From: Costus lasius
Taxonomy: Eukaryota > Streptophyta > Magnoliopsida > Zingiberales > Costaceae
Assembly: GCA_027563935.2 (NCBI GenBank)
Contig: CM050448.1
Span: 121,818,493-121,882,492, forward strand
Direction: 5' to 3'
DNA length: 64,000 nt
Of the stretch, positions 25,121 to 36,612 are shown in pieces (positions within the stretch are counted from its first letter, which is position 1; each line of letters starts with the position of its first letter). Under the pieces are notes generated by a model that saw nothing but the letters and a program-made list of their open reading frames with translations, was not told the DNA's origin and did no database searches. The translations under genes were made by a program, and so were the position numbers.

Positions 25121-28100
25121 AAATGGTTGTTGATTCATCTTAGTTGCTCATGCCTCTAGTTTTTGCCTTAGGTTTTTCCTATCAAGTTGCCATGTGGTAT
25201 ACCATGCAACGCCTCTTAGAAGGAATTCAACCTCTAAGTTCAATGTCTAAAAATATTACCATTTCAAGTAATATGCTTGAACAATGGGAAATGTCAAACT
25301 AAAACTCCACTATACAAGGTTCAACGAAGAACAAATTACACTATATGAATGTCTAAATTATAATAGATCGGATTATAGAGTCTAAATGTAGCTAGTAGAA
25401 AAATGATTTTAGACTTGGACAAACCTAAAATCCATTTTAACTCACACTTTCGGCCCACTGTGTACTAATTTGGTGCGTAAAAATATCTATGACGTTATAT
25501 AGGTAAAAGGGTTCATTAGGCTTACATAATGCATGTTATGCACTCTATTTTCTCTTGTGTAGGCCATAGAATCTACCTTTTAAATTTGTCCTATAGTTTG
25601 CACTATTTATTTTAAAAAAACACACAAATATATTTTTTATGTGTGTTAAGGACATACACAAGGTACATCATCCACCGTTCTTGTAATATCTCGGTTTTGC
25701 CCCACAAATATAGTATAGTATATAAGGCTTAGTGAGCTTATTACCATTAACTTGAGCTTAAGCATTCTAATAAATTAGGCCAAGTTGTCATTTTGGCTCA
25801 CCAAGTTAATGGGTCAGTTCATTAAGTGGATCATAACAATTCCATCTTTGATATTGGGCTCGACAATCATATATAATGGCTAGGACTAGTGCGACTTCTA
25901 ATCAAACTAGTATTCAGTATTGACACATGTACAATCGGTTCATCTCAATTCAACTTAGAACGACCTTTTCTCCTCTTTTGAGGTATATATCTCCATCATT
26001 TTGATGTCTTGATCTCTTTAAACCTATAAAAATAAGAATTAATTAATTTTGAGGTGCTTAGTGTTAAAAATAAATTACAATTAAATATATGTGGTATCGT
26101 GTAACTTTAGATGAAATTATAAAATTGGTGATATCTTACTATAACAAGAAGGATCTGTTAACCTTGCTCTTGTCCTATCTGTTATTGAAACTTTGAAAAA
26201 ATAGAATGAATGATTATCTTGATATATTTGATTCAAATTGGAAAGTAAGTACTTACATATTGAAATTGAAATGTTATATCGTACCTTGCATTTTAAACAT
26301 TTTGGTTTAATTTTGATCTAGCTCTACCTTTCAACCTATGAGTCTTGGAACCTAAAAAAAATTATATTAGAAGAGTAGGGGCCCTAAGGTTAAGGAAGAA
26401 GCCTTTAAAATATCGGACTGGTACGTACCGAACTGAACCGGACGGTTTCGAGTAGAGAGCGGTAGTAGTGGAAAAAGAAGAAGAGAGAGAGAGAGGAGAA
26501 GAAGAGAAGGAGAAGAAAGCGTGAAGGAAAGGAGAAGGAGAAGCCCACGAGTTATGTGCGCTCGCGGTAGCCAGCATGCTGCGCTCGCTGCGGAGGCAGC
26601 AACTGCTTGCTGCAAGCAGTGGAGGCAAACTGCCTCATTCGGCTCGGAATGAGTTTCATTTACCGGTCCTTACTTGGAGCGATACAAATCGGCTGCCCGG
26701 TATGTAGCGGTTTCTTAAACACTAAAAAAGATTTATAATAGAAAAGTAAAGGCCCGAAGGTTAAGGAAGAAGCCTTTACATACTCGATGCTAATGTAATA
26801 AAAGGTGCTGATAGGAGAAGAGAAGAGAGCCTCGGGAGGGTGACAACTGTGGAGGGAGAAGAGGTGATGGTTGAGTGGAAGGGGAGGCAAGGAGAGTGGT
26901 GGTGGTGGGTGTGAGTGCGTGGGTATGTGTGAGAGAGTGAGAGTAGTAGTAGTAGTAGTGCAATACAATGAAAAGGAAAGTGGGTGGGGTGTAGAAGGAG
27001 AATGGCAGGTAGGAAGAAGGGCTGCAGAGGTAGGATAAAGGAAGGGGGAAACAACTTGGATTTTGAGAATGGCTTATAAAGATTTGGAAAAAAATATAAC
27101 CAACTAGTCCATGTGGGATTAAATAACTAGTACCTCTATAACTCTGACAATGATTCATAAATTACTTTTGCATATTATGTTTGAAAATTAATATCCTTAC
27201 TCTTTACAAGATCAGACCATTTGATTTAATGATATTCTTTATTCAATTGTAGAAATACTTTTGAATGACATTGAATTGTTTCCTGTAATGTGCTAATGAA
27301 GTCCATGTGTTTTTTAATATGATTAGACATGAATTATTTGTTATTCTTAGGTATACAATTACTCTTTAAACAAGCTATCTGGATTTCATAGCTAGGTTCT
27401 TTTTTTTCTCAATAGCTTTATTAACAAAATTTTTTAGTGCCACATCTCTTTATATTTCTTGTGCATAAGTTTCATTCTAAGGATTTTGTGCTAGTGGGAA
27501 ACTTTCTTGGACTCAGAAGGGCGCGTGCTGGATTCAAAATCATTAAAAGAAGGAATATTTTATGGTGGTATAGAACACAGTCTGCGAAAGGAGGTTTGTA
27601 GTACTTTGAAGTTTGAATTTCATTTTCAGATAAATTTTAGGAGTGACTTTATAATGAGGCTTCATTACAGGTTTGAACTTTTGAATTTTTATTGGGGTTC
27701 ACATGTATTTTGAATTTCTTTTTTAGGTAAGTTATAGGATTGACCTTATATTGAGACTCCAATTACAGGTTTGGAAGTTTTTATTGGGGTACTACCAATA
27801 TGATTCAACATATGCTGAGAGGGAATATCTTTCTTCAATCAAGAAAACAGAGTATGAAGTCATAAAATCTCAGTGGAAGGTATGCGATGGTGTTATGAAT
27901 AGTAGCTGTTTTTCTTTTAATTGTTCCTCCTCGATAGCTCGTGGCCCAATTGACTTGAAGTTGTTCTCGTTAAAATTTATCTCAAGCAAGTTTCGATATA
28001 CACTTCAAACTGGGCTATCCATATTGGCTTGGAATGTTACAATCCGTAATGTACTAACGCATGGTACTGCCTGATCGATTACTTGCATTTTTGACGCGTA

Positions 28101-31100
28101 CTGTGTATGCTATATATATAGATTTACACCTTTGTACTGGATTTATATCATCGCTGTTTAGTTTATAGGTGTCGGTGTTGGATTGGCATGTAATTGGTAT
28201 TTATATCTGTGATCTCAATTCTGTTGCTGAACATCTCCATCCTTTAAAAATTTGCTTATGAGGTGGTGAGATACAATTTTGAAGATTGTGTTGGTCTAGG
28301 TATCCAACAAAATAATACATTAGGAAACAAACAGCTAGTTTGTTTCCAGTTACAAACCACATTAGAGCTTAGGACCTCATTTTGTGGAGAGATTTCACTA
28401 ACATATGAGTACTGTTTTAGTTGTCGTGTGAACTACTATTTTCTGGCGCACTACTAATAGATGAACAAATGGCCAAAATTTCCAACTGCCTGGTTTTTAG
28501 CTAGACATATCCATTTACTGCAAAACACTAAATAGCTTAGTTTATTTGACCAAACCAGCATTTAAAAAACTAGTCTTTTACCCGAACTTACAGTTGGTTT
28601 GTACTAGTGGACCAGTACATGGACCAAGGTGTATTGGACCGGTACATGGACCATGGTGTATTGGACCGGAGCAAAAGAAGAGAAGAGAAGGAAGAAAGGA
28701 AGAGGGGAAGAAAAGAAGGAGAAAAAGGAAGAAGGAAGGGGAGGAAGAGGAAGAAAGGAGAAACCAGCGTTTTGGCAAACTCAACTTTATTGTTGCACTC
28801 TTGGTGGAAGCAACAAATGTGTGCTTGCGAACAAATAGGTGATGAAGATACCAAGTGCTGGTGAAGCTTGCGGTAAGCAAAAGGGGCAGATGAAGCTTTT
28901 GTTTGTGGCGGAAGCTCACGCGCCGCAAACAGCATCATCTATGCTGACAAACGAAGTGAAGGAGAATAAGGTACTAGTGGCCACAAGCCACGAGGAGTTT
29001 TTGAGCATTCCTTAGTTTCTATGTGTTGTGTCATTTGCATCTCTAGTTGAATGGGCAACAACTAGGAAGCCAAAGTGCTAGATGCCATGTGGTGCATAGA
29101 GTTCAGTCATGAGTCATGGCTAGCTGGATGGTCGAGCCACTCGCATCCATCCATGTGGCATTCCTACTAGCATTGCAACTTCACCTAATAGCATCTCGCT
29201 AGTTGGCACGTGTTGCCCCACCTTGTTGCGCCAGTGGCGTCCAATCATTGGGTTGCGCCTTTGTGTTGTGCCTTGGCACTATGCCAAGTGGCACCTATGC
29301 TTAGGGCCCACTAGGTCATGCCAAATGGCGCCCCAACTCAAGGTCATTGAGCCATGCCTGCTTTCCACATCAAATGGCATGAACGCGTTAGGGCCACTTC
29401 CACTTACCGTGTGTAACTTCGTTGCTATGCTCACTGCGATTCAATCACTCGCTGCGATTCAATCCGGTATAAACGGGTACATATTGATCCGGTATCCAGT
29501 CTTGGACTGAACTTTTAAACCTTAGAGCAAACATATAATAACATTAATACTAACTGTGTTGTACATTTTTTATGTTTTTTTTTCTGTTGGAGGCAACGTT
29601 TATTTTTATCTAAATTAGACCATGATATTAGTTTAATATGTTGCTTTCTGTGGAGTGAAACAATTTCCCTTGCTTTATTAAGAACGAGCAATGCCTCTAA
29701 TTGTGTTTTCCCTGTTCGTATTGTCTGTTTTGCTCATTTGGCTCCAGAATATTATCAACTGATTTTATTTTTTTTTTCAGAGCATATCAGCTGCACAAGC
29801 CAAAAGATACACAAAATTCAGGGAACGGAAGGGCCTTATTGATAAGGATGTGGTAAGACATTACTACTGTGAACTCCACAAAGTTTCCACTAGTGAACAG
29901 AAATGAGTGGATTCTGTAGCTTATGATCTTTCTATATTACTTTGTTCAGGTGCGAACAGATAGATCTATCTCTTTCTATGAAGGGGATGACAATCAAAAT
30001 GTGACAATTATGCATGACATATTGTTGACATACTCCTTCTACAACTTTGACCTTGGATATTGTCAGGTAATTATCGAACTTGCTGTAGCATTTGTTGCAA
30101 AATCTAGGGTATTTTTATCCTTTCAGCCCAGTAACTTCTTTATTCAACAAAGATTGCTAGAGCTTCTGTAGCTAAATAGTAATTTTAGGAAGATAAAAAA
30201 GAAATACTCACTAGCTTTTTAGTGCTTCATTCTCATATTCTTTGTTTACATATTTTCTTTTACTATGTTTAAGAAATGAAATACTAAATATTTTTCCAAC
30301 TGGTTATTTGCTTGTGTTGTTGAACATTTTGGCTTTTCTTATATGGATTTCCTATTCTCTTTTTAGGGTATGAGTGATCTTCTGTCACCAATTTTATATG
30401 TTATGAAGGATGAGTCTGAGTCCTTTTGGTGTTTTGTGGCATTGATGGAAAGGTTGGGTCCAAATTTTAACCGTGACCAAAGTGGAATGCATTCCCAACT
30501 TTTCGCAGTGTGTAAGGTAACTTCCTTCTAATATTGTTGTTGACCACTGCTTAAAGGGACTATAATATTTAGTATTTGGTTTATTTCTATTTGTTTATTA
30601 GTATTTAGCATTGTCATAATCATCATAGTATCATCAGACATCAATCCTCATCTGTAGTTTCACTAACTCGATCAAAAATGCCGTTGAAATTATTTTATGT
30701 TTTACGAAGAGAAATAAATTTCTAGGCCAACTATATGATACTAAGAAAATTTTGCTTTTTGTTTACATATTGTGGTGTGTGCTGACGTGTTTTTAATGAA
30801 TGAGTCATTCAGTGACTTGTAGCTTTGTTATGTTAAGAACTGCTGTTGAGTTTACATAGAGGTATAATTCTTTGTTGGATGAATCAGAAATACTGTGCGA
30901 TCTCATTGAATAGTTTCACACTGCTAACTCAAAAGGGAAAAATTTTATTTGCTAAGACTGGTTTCTTTTTATGTGATAATGATGCTAATATACTGCCTGC
31001 CAGCTACATTGACCATCTCTAGACTGCGAATGGACTGTATCCTTGTGTTTTGAGATCCCTTTTCTCGTTCTAGTTTATACTGATTTGTGACTTCTAAACC

Positions 31101-34100
31101 CTACTAAAACACTTATGAGTAAAATTGAATAAATCACCGGAACCATTAAAGTAATGTTTTTGATGTATATAGGTTGAATTCACACTTGAAGCAATATGGT
31201 TGCCATATCTCTTTTATCTTTCATCTATCTTCAACTCATTCTTTAAACATAGAATAATTATATATCCAGGTAGACCCACATTTAGGGTCAATAGTCAACA
31301 CTGATTCCCATTTTAAGGATGGTCTTTGGTATGGTGTTTCTGATTTGAGAATAACTAATAGTGATCTTAACAAGTCTTTCAAATCAATATCATAGGACTT
31401 GAATTCCTCATTTGGTCTCTAGAGGTGAATTGACCATGAAAGACGGTTGGAATTACATCTATGATGGGCCAGTTTGGGGCTGATTCTGCTTCTAGCTTTT
31501 GCTGGCCGGAGAATTGCTGGTTGGAAGGTAGCTGGCTGAGAGAAGCAGAAGCTGTTTGGGAAACTATTGGTGCTGGTGAGCGGAAAAAATATTATGCTAT
31601 TATATGAACTAAGGGAGTAATTTAGATGTCACTTTATTCAACAAAATTCATTTACATTTAATGGTTACTCGTAAATAATTAATGTGAAATTCATTTATGA
31701 ATAACCTATTTGTATACTAATATGGGTAAATTTGATAGATCAAAAAGTTTATTTAGGATTCAAGTGACTTGAAATGTAATTGAAATGTAATGTATAAGTT
31801 AACGTTCAATACTGAAAAACTCCTTCTCATTTACCATTTGAAGATATTCTCATTTACTAGTGGAAGGAGAAGGTATTCGCATATGAAGTAACACACACAG
31901 CTGAATCCTCCTCCCGTTCGACCTCGGCTCCTTCCCTCCTCCGCCCCCTGAATCCTCTCTAATGCACCATCACCACCTTTGCGTCACACCTCCTCCTCCT
32001 GTCGCTGCTCCTCGCACTCCCTTGGGCAACTAGACGAGCAGAGGCGGCCGAGCCTGGTCAACGAGATTGGATGGTCGACGCTGATGGCGAATGGTCGTTG
32101 GCTGAGCTGGAGAGGCAGAGGTGACGGACGATTGGATTCTCACATGAAGACAACTAGCCAATCAAACCCCAAAACCTCCTCTGATCTCACGCATGGAGTC
32201 TCCCCTTAACCTCACACATGGAAAAGCTCTCAACCATTTCCAATAAAAATCCTCTGATTTCACTCAAGAGAAGACTCGCAACCTGCCCTAGAAGTGTCGC
32301 CCTTCTCTTCCCAATCACGTGCATGGGAATCCTGCAGCTAAGTCCCGCCTGCAGGAGTTTCCATTCGCCCACTTCATCTCACACAATGGAGTCTCGCATT
32401 TCTTCCTCTGCAAATGGAGCCGAGAGTGGCCTCGGCAAAAATCCCTTCGTCAGCCCCTTTGGAGGAAATCTCATTTCTTTTGTGCCATTCGAGCCGAGAG
32501 CTGTAGCCACTCTAATCCTGCATGTTGCCGTCGCTGCTGGCGAAGAGGCAAGCCGTCGAGGCGCAGGGGCTGATCTGGAACCGGAACCGGAATCAGAACC
32601 GAAGCTGACTGAGCTTCGGCGCTAATATGGAGCTTGAGGCGCAGGGGCATGGGGGCTCAAGGCGAGGCACTAGAGGCGAAGCGAGGCGCTGGAGCTCGCG
32701 AGGAAGCTGGTGAGGCGTAGGGGTGACGGAGCTGGCGAGGCGAGGCACTAGAGGCAAAGGTCGGCGGGCGCAGTTTCGGCAAGGAGGTGGAGCACACGGA
32801 GTTGGAGAAGACGGATCTTACCTGGAGCTGGAAGGAGGCGGAGAGCTGGCAGAGGCATGGATATGTCATGTGGCGGAGTTCGTCCGGAGGGGAGCTGGTT
32901 GTGGACGCCGGGGCAGAGGAGGTCGGGCGGAGGTGGAGCGCTGGGCGAGTGTCACGAGCAAATGCAGATGAGCGTCACGAGTATGCAGAAAAGGCTGCTT
33001 CTCTGTAGAAGCAGGTAATTGGCTACTTCTGTTGGCTAGCAGAAAATCGCTGGTGCGCTCAGCTGAATCAATTCCAAACACCCTCGATGTCACCTAAAAT
33101 TTTTAATCTTGGTCCACAATGGTGTCTTTTAATTTGTTTTGGTCTTGTACATGCTAGTACATACTGGCTGTACTAATAGTCTAACACATGTATATAATGT
33201 CAAGGTTTTAAGTATTGGTCCATTCACTATTGACTAGTATGTATCGATCCATAATACTGATAGTATCGATCAACATTATTAATACCATGCCTAGTGTAGT
33301 GGTATAGAACCTTGTGCTAATACTAATATATACCGAGCATTATGGACTGATTTTTAATACCATGGCTAGTGTATCAAATGCAAGTCTAGGCACCTATTCA
33401 ATCTCGGGTCTATGCATATTGGGGCTTAGGGCCGATACACATTGGTCCACAATGCTCAATCAATTCTAAACAATGCTTTTTGTAGCTTTAGCTTTATAAA
33501 CTAACTCATCATTTTAGTAATGTTATTTTACTAACTTTTATGTTTGATTATTTACTACTCTTTGTTTTCCCCACTTTGATTGTTCGATAATATAAAACTG
33601 TTTTCTCAAGCACATCAGATATTGTAACTGTAAGTAACCTTTACGTTTCTTCAGCTGGTGGAACTTCTAGATAATCCACTGCATTGCTACTTTGAAAGGG
33701 TTGATTGCTTGAACTACTTCTTTTGTTTCCGTTGGCTGCTTATACAGTTCAAAAGGTAACAACGCAGAATTTCTTTAATATTTTTACGGGCTGATTCCTT
33801 GAATTCCTACATATGTACTTGCTGTAACTTTGATCGACAATGAATTTTGAGATGGACTACGGTACTTGCTAATTGCTAATAATTAATTTTTTTTTACTTG
33901 GAATTTATAGCCTGAAAATTCAACTTGACCAGATGTGGAAATTGCAAATTGGATAATATAAAACATTTATTACAATGTACTCGGGATAACAACATGACAG
34001 TCTAATAACCATCGAATATAAAATCTCTATAGTCATCTCCACATGCGTCTCATCATGTAGCTGGAATCTTCTTTCACTTTCATGATTTTAATGTTAATAC

Positions 34101-35005
34101 TAAGCAGTTAGCATTCTTAAAGATTCAAGATGCAAATGAATCAATACACCATTCCTATCTTGAAACTTCAGCTAATAACAGCATTCTTTAAATTTTACTT
34201 GATATTCTTTTGAGAGTTTTAGCTAAAGAACATATAATGATTGTGGAGTTGTATCTTTATTTCTTGTCAAAAATTTCAAATTGACTCATATTTGTGTTAG
34301 TAAAAAAATATGAACTTCAAGCTTCTTAGAAATCATTCAAAATAAGAATGAAAGATCATGAGCCAAATTCAATGCAATTAAATAGTGTAATACATTTCTT
34401 AATAGCATTCTTTTTATTTTACTTGATATTTTTTTAGAGTTTTTAGCTAATAACACAATGATTTGTAGAGTTGTATCTTTATTTATTGTCAATAATTTCT
34501 AACTGACTCTTATTGACATTACCTTTTTGCTAGCGTATGCCCGGTTCTTGACGTCATCTGTTTTGTTCAGCAATGCTTTACTAATTTTATTTACCTTGTT
34601 TGCTCTTTTCTCTTCTCATGATATTTATGAATTTCCTATTATTCAGAGTAAACAATGATTGCTTGTGACATTGCCAGGGAATTCGAATATGAGAAAATTC
34701 TGTACTTGTGGGAAGTACTGTGGACGCATCACTTGTCAGAGCATTTTCACTTGTACGTTTGTGTTGCAATTCTGAAGAGGTATCGCAATAAGATCATGGA
34801 TGAGCAAATGGACTTTGATACGCTTCTCAAATTCATCAATGAACTCAGTGGAAAAATTGATCTTGATCGGATTTTGAGGTACGCGGAGGTGCTATGCGAC
34901 CGTGCTGGAGAGCATGGCGCTGCGTGCATTCCACCGGGAACTCCGCCAACCCTTCTCAATGAGGGTGACACAAGCATCTTCCAGCTAGAGGATGAAGTAT
35001 TATAA
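15241..35005 (+). CDS. TBC domain Rab GTPase-activating protein, TBC1D15/GYP7-like
   Basis: Fifteen coding exons join without a frame break into 669 codons plus stop: 15241-15312, 15407-15574, 15663-15741, 15813-15920, 17308-17392, 18916-18970, 23069-23473, 23713-23772, 27495-27593, 27769-27879, 29781-29852, 29950-30066, 30367-30516, 33655-33755, 34678-35005. All introns are GT..AG. The start is the ATG opening MREADYLEFSSDDDEADYAA. Residues 25-190 resemble the N-terminal region of TBC1D15 (DVPWEIIYSKENVAIHPSQF). The 135-residue exon 7 is a low-conservation linker. The TBC domain spans roughly 345-630, with the arginine-finger motif IDKDVVR (R440) and the glutamine-finger motif YCQ (Q477) followed by GMSDLLSP. 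Such proteins speed GTP hydrolysis by Rab GTPases in membrane traffic. Which Rab is not shown by the sequence. Introns 5 to 13 are swollen by transposons. The gene looks functional. Arabidopsis has a close counterpart (I believe At5g52580, from memory). Confidence 0.95.
17460..18720 (+). mobile_element. L1-type LINE fragment (reverse transcriptase and downstream region)
   Basis: Within TBC intron 5, plus-strand frames encode pieces of a plant L1 ORF2 in the right order. IKVNLEKAFDRVAW (RT motif, usually KLDLEKAYDRVSW) comes first, then SWIYACITFTYFSCLTNG and FKYHTG. Next come APRKVPISNHHKLQ (usually a 'YLG.P..PRK..' block), LINSVLNSI, and finally HIVAWYQVTLPYALGDFGIENL. Frameshifts and stops separate the pieces. 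The element is 5'-truncated and dead, and its sense is the same as the host gene. Confidence 0.8.
17929..18480 (+). repeat. Three tandem ~184-bp units inside the LINE fragment
   Basis: Units start at 17929, 18113 and 18298, each beginning GCWCCTAGWAARGTCCC and running to a CTTAGCTT-type end. Each unit contains the part of the LINE ORF from 'APRKVP' to 'LINSVLNSI'. The triplication arose within the element or after its insertion. Confidence 0.85.
18971..20256. other. TBC intron 6, left part: no gene seen
   Basis: Unique-looking AT-rich intron sequence. A block at 19380-19990 has the look of decayed repeat DNA on the minus strand, but no family was recognised. Confidence 0.3.
20257..20387. mobile_element. 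Tourist-like MITE, TAA target duplication
   Basis: A 131-bp element has ends GGCCTCGTTTGGCCCCA and, reversed, GGGCCCATTTGGCCCCA. TAA flanks both sides (20254-20256 and 20388-20390). The TAA duplication and GGCC..GTTTGG ends are characteristic of PIF/Harbinger-derived MITEs. It lies in TBC intron 6. Confidence 0.8.
20761..20934. repeat. 87-bp tandem duplication
   Basis: Two copies start GGTACAGGTTATATATG at 20761 and GGTACGGGTTATATATG at 20848. Both contain TTTGAAATTCTGGTC and GGTTAAAATCTTTAG. The second copy ends at the left target duplication of the next hAT element. Confidence 0.85.
20923..21606. mobile_element. hAT-like non-autonomous element, 8-bp target duplication
   Basis: GTTTATAC flanks both sides (20915-20922 and 21607-21614). 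The ends are CAAGGTTTAAAGTTCCGGTC and, reversed, CAGTGTTTGAAGTTTCGGTC. Subterminal DNA is dense in CCGGTACC/GGACCGG motifs. The GC-rich core (about 21050-21480) is a set of imperfect repeats of GAGCTCCAGGCGGAGCTTC and GCCTACGCCTCCCGC. The 159-codon open frame there follows these repeats and is not considered a gene. Located in TBC intron 6. Confidence 0.8.
22135..22727. mobile_element. Tourist/Harbinger-like element of 593 bp, TAA target duplication
   Basis: TAA flanks at 22132-22134 and 22728-22730. The ends are GGCCTTGTTTCCTAGAAG and, reversed, GGCTGTGTTTCCTTAGAAG. The core is purine-rich and GC-rich, with a ~39-bp tandem repeat (GGGAGGTGACGACGCTCGAC...) near 22411-22490. Open frames on both strands across the core reflect its composition. 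Located in TBC intron 6. Confidence 0.75.
24405..25060. repeat. Diverged direct duplication in TBC intron 8
   Basis: Blocks near 24405-24640 and 24820-25060 share an ordered series of motifs: ATCATTGTGCTG/ATCGTTGTGCTG, CATGTTC.TTTGATAAG, AAAGTGTAATTRATGCTTGCTATG, CCTACTTCCACA and TCCTCTCA. They are old copies of one unit in tandem. Confidence 0.6.
25085..25118. repeat. (TA)n microsatellite
   Basis: About 16 TA repeats in TBC intron 8. Confidence 0.95.
26352..27075. mobile_element. hAT-like element with partial tandem duplication
   Basis: A block of about 60 bp ending in GGTTAAGGAAGAAGCCTTTA occurs at about 26352-26408 and again at about 26720-26780. After the first copy comes a CCGGT-rich subterminal segment, a GA-rich core and an end TTTCTTAAACACT. 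The ends AGCCTTTAAAATATCGG and, reversed, AGTGTTTAAGAAACCG resemble the CAAGGTTTAAA family. The flanking 8-mers match at six of eight positions only. The second unit also continues into a GA-rich core. It lies in TBC intron 8. Confidence 0.45.
27623..27805 (+). repeat. Local duplication of the exon 10 acceptor region
   Basis: About 80 bp are present twice, at 27623 and 27721. Each copy has a TTTTAGG..TGAC.TTATA.TGAG segment, then an ATTACAG acceptor, then GTTTG...TTTTTATTGGGGT. The second copy is the true start of exon 10. The first contains a decoy acceptor (27669-27670), and a consensus donor AG|GTAAGT follows at 27725-27732. Confidence 0.8.
28556..29524. mobile_element. hAT-like non-autonomous element, imperfect 8-bp target duplication
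   Basis: GACCAAAC (28548-28555) and GAGCAAAC (29525-29532) flank it, matching at seven of eight positions. The ends are CAGCATTTAAAAAACTAG and, reversed, TAAGGTTTAAAAGTTCAG. A ~31-bp unit with GGACCAGTACATGGACCA is repeated near 28610-28670, then comes an AGAAGGAA-rich purine core, then a unique ~700-bp part. Located in TBC intron 10. Confidence 0.65.
31465..33088. mobile_element. Large non-autonomous DNA element in TBC intron 13
   Basis: The left end is GGCCAGTTTGGGGCTGATTC. The right end reversed is GAGGGTGTTTGGAATTGATTC. Both continue into GCTTCT/GCTGGCC-type motifs, as in the GTTTGG-ended MITEs of plants. The core (about 31960-32960) is GC-rich with repeats of GCGAGGCGCTGGAGCT and CACTAGAGGCRAAG, and has open frames on both strands that I judge compositional. 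The target duplication is unclear. Confidence 0.5.
33202..33480. mobile_element. Degenerate member of the CAAGGTTT-ended family
   Basis: It starts CAAGGTTTTAAGTATTGG and is full of GGTCCA/GTATCGATCC motifs. The right boundary is uncertain and no target duplication was found. It lies in TBC intron 13, just right of the preceding element. Confidence 0.3.
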
Positions 35006-36226
35006 ACCAACCCAAGTCTGAATCAACTCCCATGTGGTTATCTACTGGAGTTCGAAGTGTAGCCAAGGTACGTTGTTGTGGAATTAAATGTGCCTTTATA
35101 CACTTTTTTCCCAAAAAATGATTTTTTGGGAACTATTTATTTTACAATAAACCAAGAATTGCTTTGATAATTCTTTTGTAAATATGACTTTAATGTTTCA
35201 TATCCAGATTTTGGGTTAGTCCCTTCTTTATTATGCGGTCGTCTCGACTGAAAAACGTTCAGTTGTATGCCTAAGGATTAAGAAATAAGATTCCATTTCA
35301 ACAATTAACAAAGTTGACTCCGGGCAAACTTGTAGACACGATTAATTTCTAGAGGGCATTGGCGATATTCTAGTCAATAATGTCAAAACTCCCTTCTGTA
35401 TGTTACTCGCGCCCCTTTACCTTCTTAGTATAATAGTAGTACATTTTGTGTTTTATCTTACCTGGATCTGTACCATCCTTTTATGAACTTTAGGGCGGAG
35501 AAGGATAATGTTATAAAATTATTATGTTAAAAACAATTTTATAAAAAAAATAGTATGCTAAAGAAATATATCTTAATTCTTAGGTAGCTGTAAGTGCTCA
35601 GCTCCATTTAAAACAACTACATGATTGTGCAGTAAGTGCTCAGATCCATTTAAAACAATTACGTGATTGTTATACTAAGATTGAATTTAGTATGTCTACC
35701 TAAATAAAATAAAAGCACACATATTTAACAGTTATATCATTGTTTATAAATTAGTTAGGTAATTAATTGTTATGTTCATTTCTCTTGAGTGGACAAGATG
35801 AGTATTTCAGGCATTTTCAAACAAGTAGAAGAGTGGGAGGGTGAGAATCGCTGGTTGGGCAGTTGGGCAGGCCAAGCTTCTTTACAGTTCTAAACTAATA
35901 GCATTCGAGGAATAAATAATTTGAATAAGAAATTAGGCCCAGTTTGTTCAAAAAAAAAAACTTGACCATTTTTCAAATTTTGTAAGCCAAGGTAATAAAG
36001 TGAGACATCTTTAAACGTTAGAATCAAACACAGCTAAAAAATTAACTAGGGACAACCTAAATAAAACTCATCAAATGAAACATTTAAAGAAACACGCAAA
36101 AAATTCTTGCAAATACCAAATTCAGAACGGTGAATCAAGTTTTTTTTAATAAACTAATTTATTCACTCAATTTACAGATAAAGTAGGAAGTAGAGCTGGG
36201 CTTTTATGAATTAAGGATATGCTTAG
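35006..36226. other. 3' flank of the TBC gene; no further gene
   Basis: The TBC 3' UTR probably includes AATAAA at about 35149. A ~40-bp unit, TAAGTGCTCAGCTCCATTTA plus flank, occurs at 35590 and 35632. The rest is AT-rich and unremarkable. The 5-bp target site CTTAG at 36222-36226 precedes the retrotransposon. Confidence 0.5.
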
Positions 36227-36241
36227 TGTCACGCCCCGGTC

Positions 36242-36408
36242 TAGGGATGTCAACGGGTCGGATATCCGTCTTTTTTGGCAAACCCAAACATGATTAAACC
36301 CGAGTTGGGTATTTAAACGGGTACCCGCGGGTACCCGTTTAAATTAAAATATTTATTTTTAAATTATTTTTATAAAATATAACTATAAAATAATCATAAT
36401 AATAATAA

Positions 36409-36487
<79 letters not shown>

Positions 36488-36612
36488 ATCGGGTATCGGG
36501 TACTCATGGGAGTAAACTCGAACCCGACTCGATTAGCTAATCGGGTACCTGAACCCGCCATAAACGGGTCGGGTCGGGTACCCGCGAAGTCGGGTACCCA
36601 TTGACACCCCTA
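36242..36612. mobile_element. hAT MITE nested in the retrotransposon LTR
   Basis: CCCCGGTC is duplicated on both sides (36234-36241 and 36613-36620). The empty site is seen in the other LTR (CACGCCCCAGTCTAAGG, 38657 on). The ends are TAGGGATGTCAACGGGT and, reversed, TAGGGGTGTCAATGGGT. The 371-bp element has GGGTACCCG motifs near both ends. It is a textbook 8-bp-duplication hAT insertion that postdates the retrotransposon. Confidence 0.92.
36415..36487. repeat. (TA)n microsatellite in the nested MITE
   Basis: More than 30 uninterrupted TA units form the centre of the hAT MITE. Confidence 0.97.

Noticed and set aside
28578..28938. Ser/Phe/Leu-rich minus-strand frames of 116 codons
   Set aside because: Antisense of the purine-rich core of the hAT-like element at 28556-29524.
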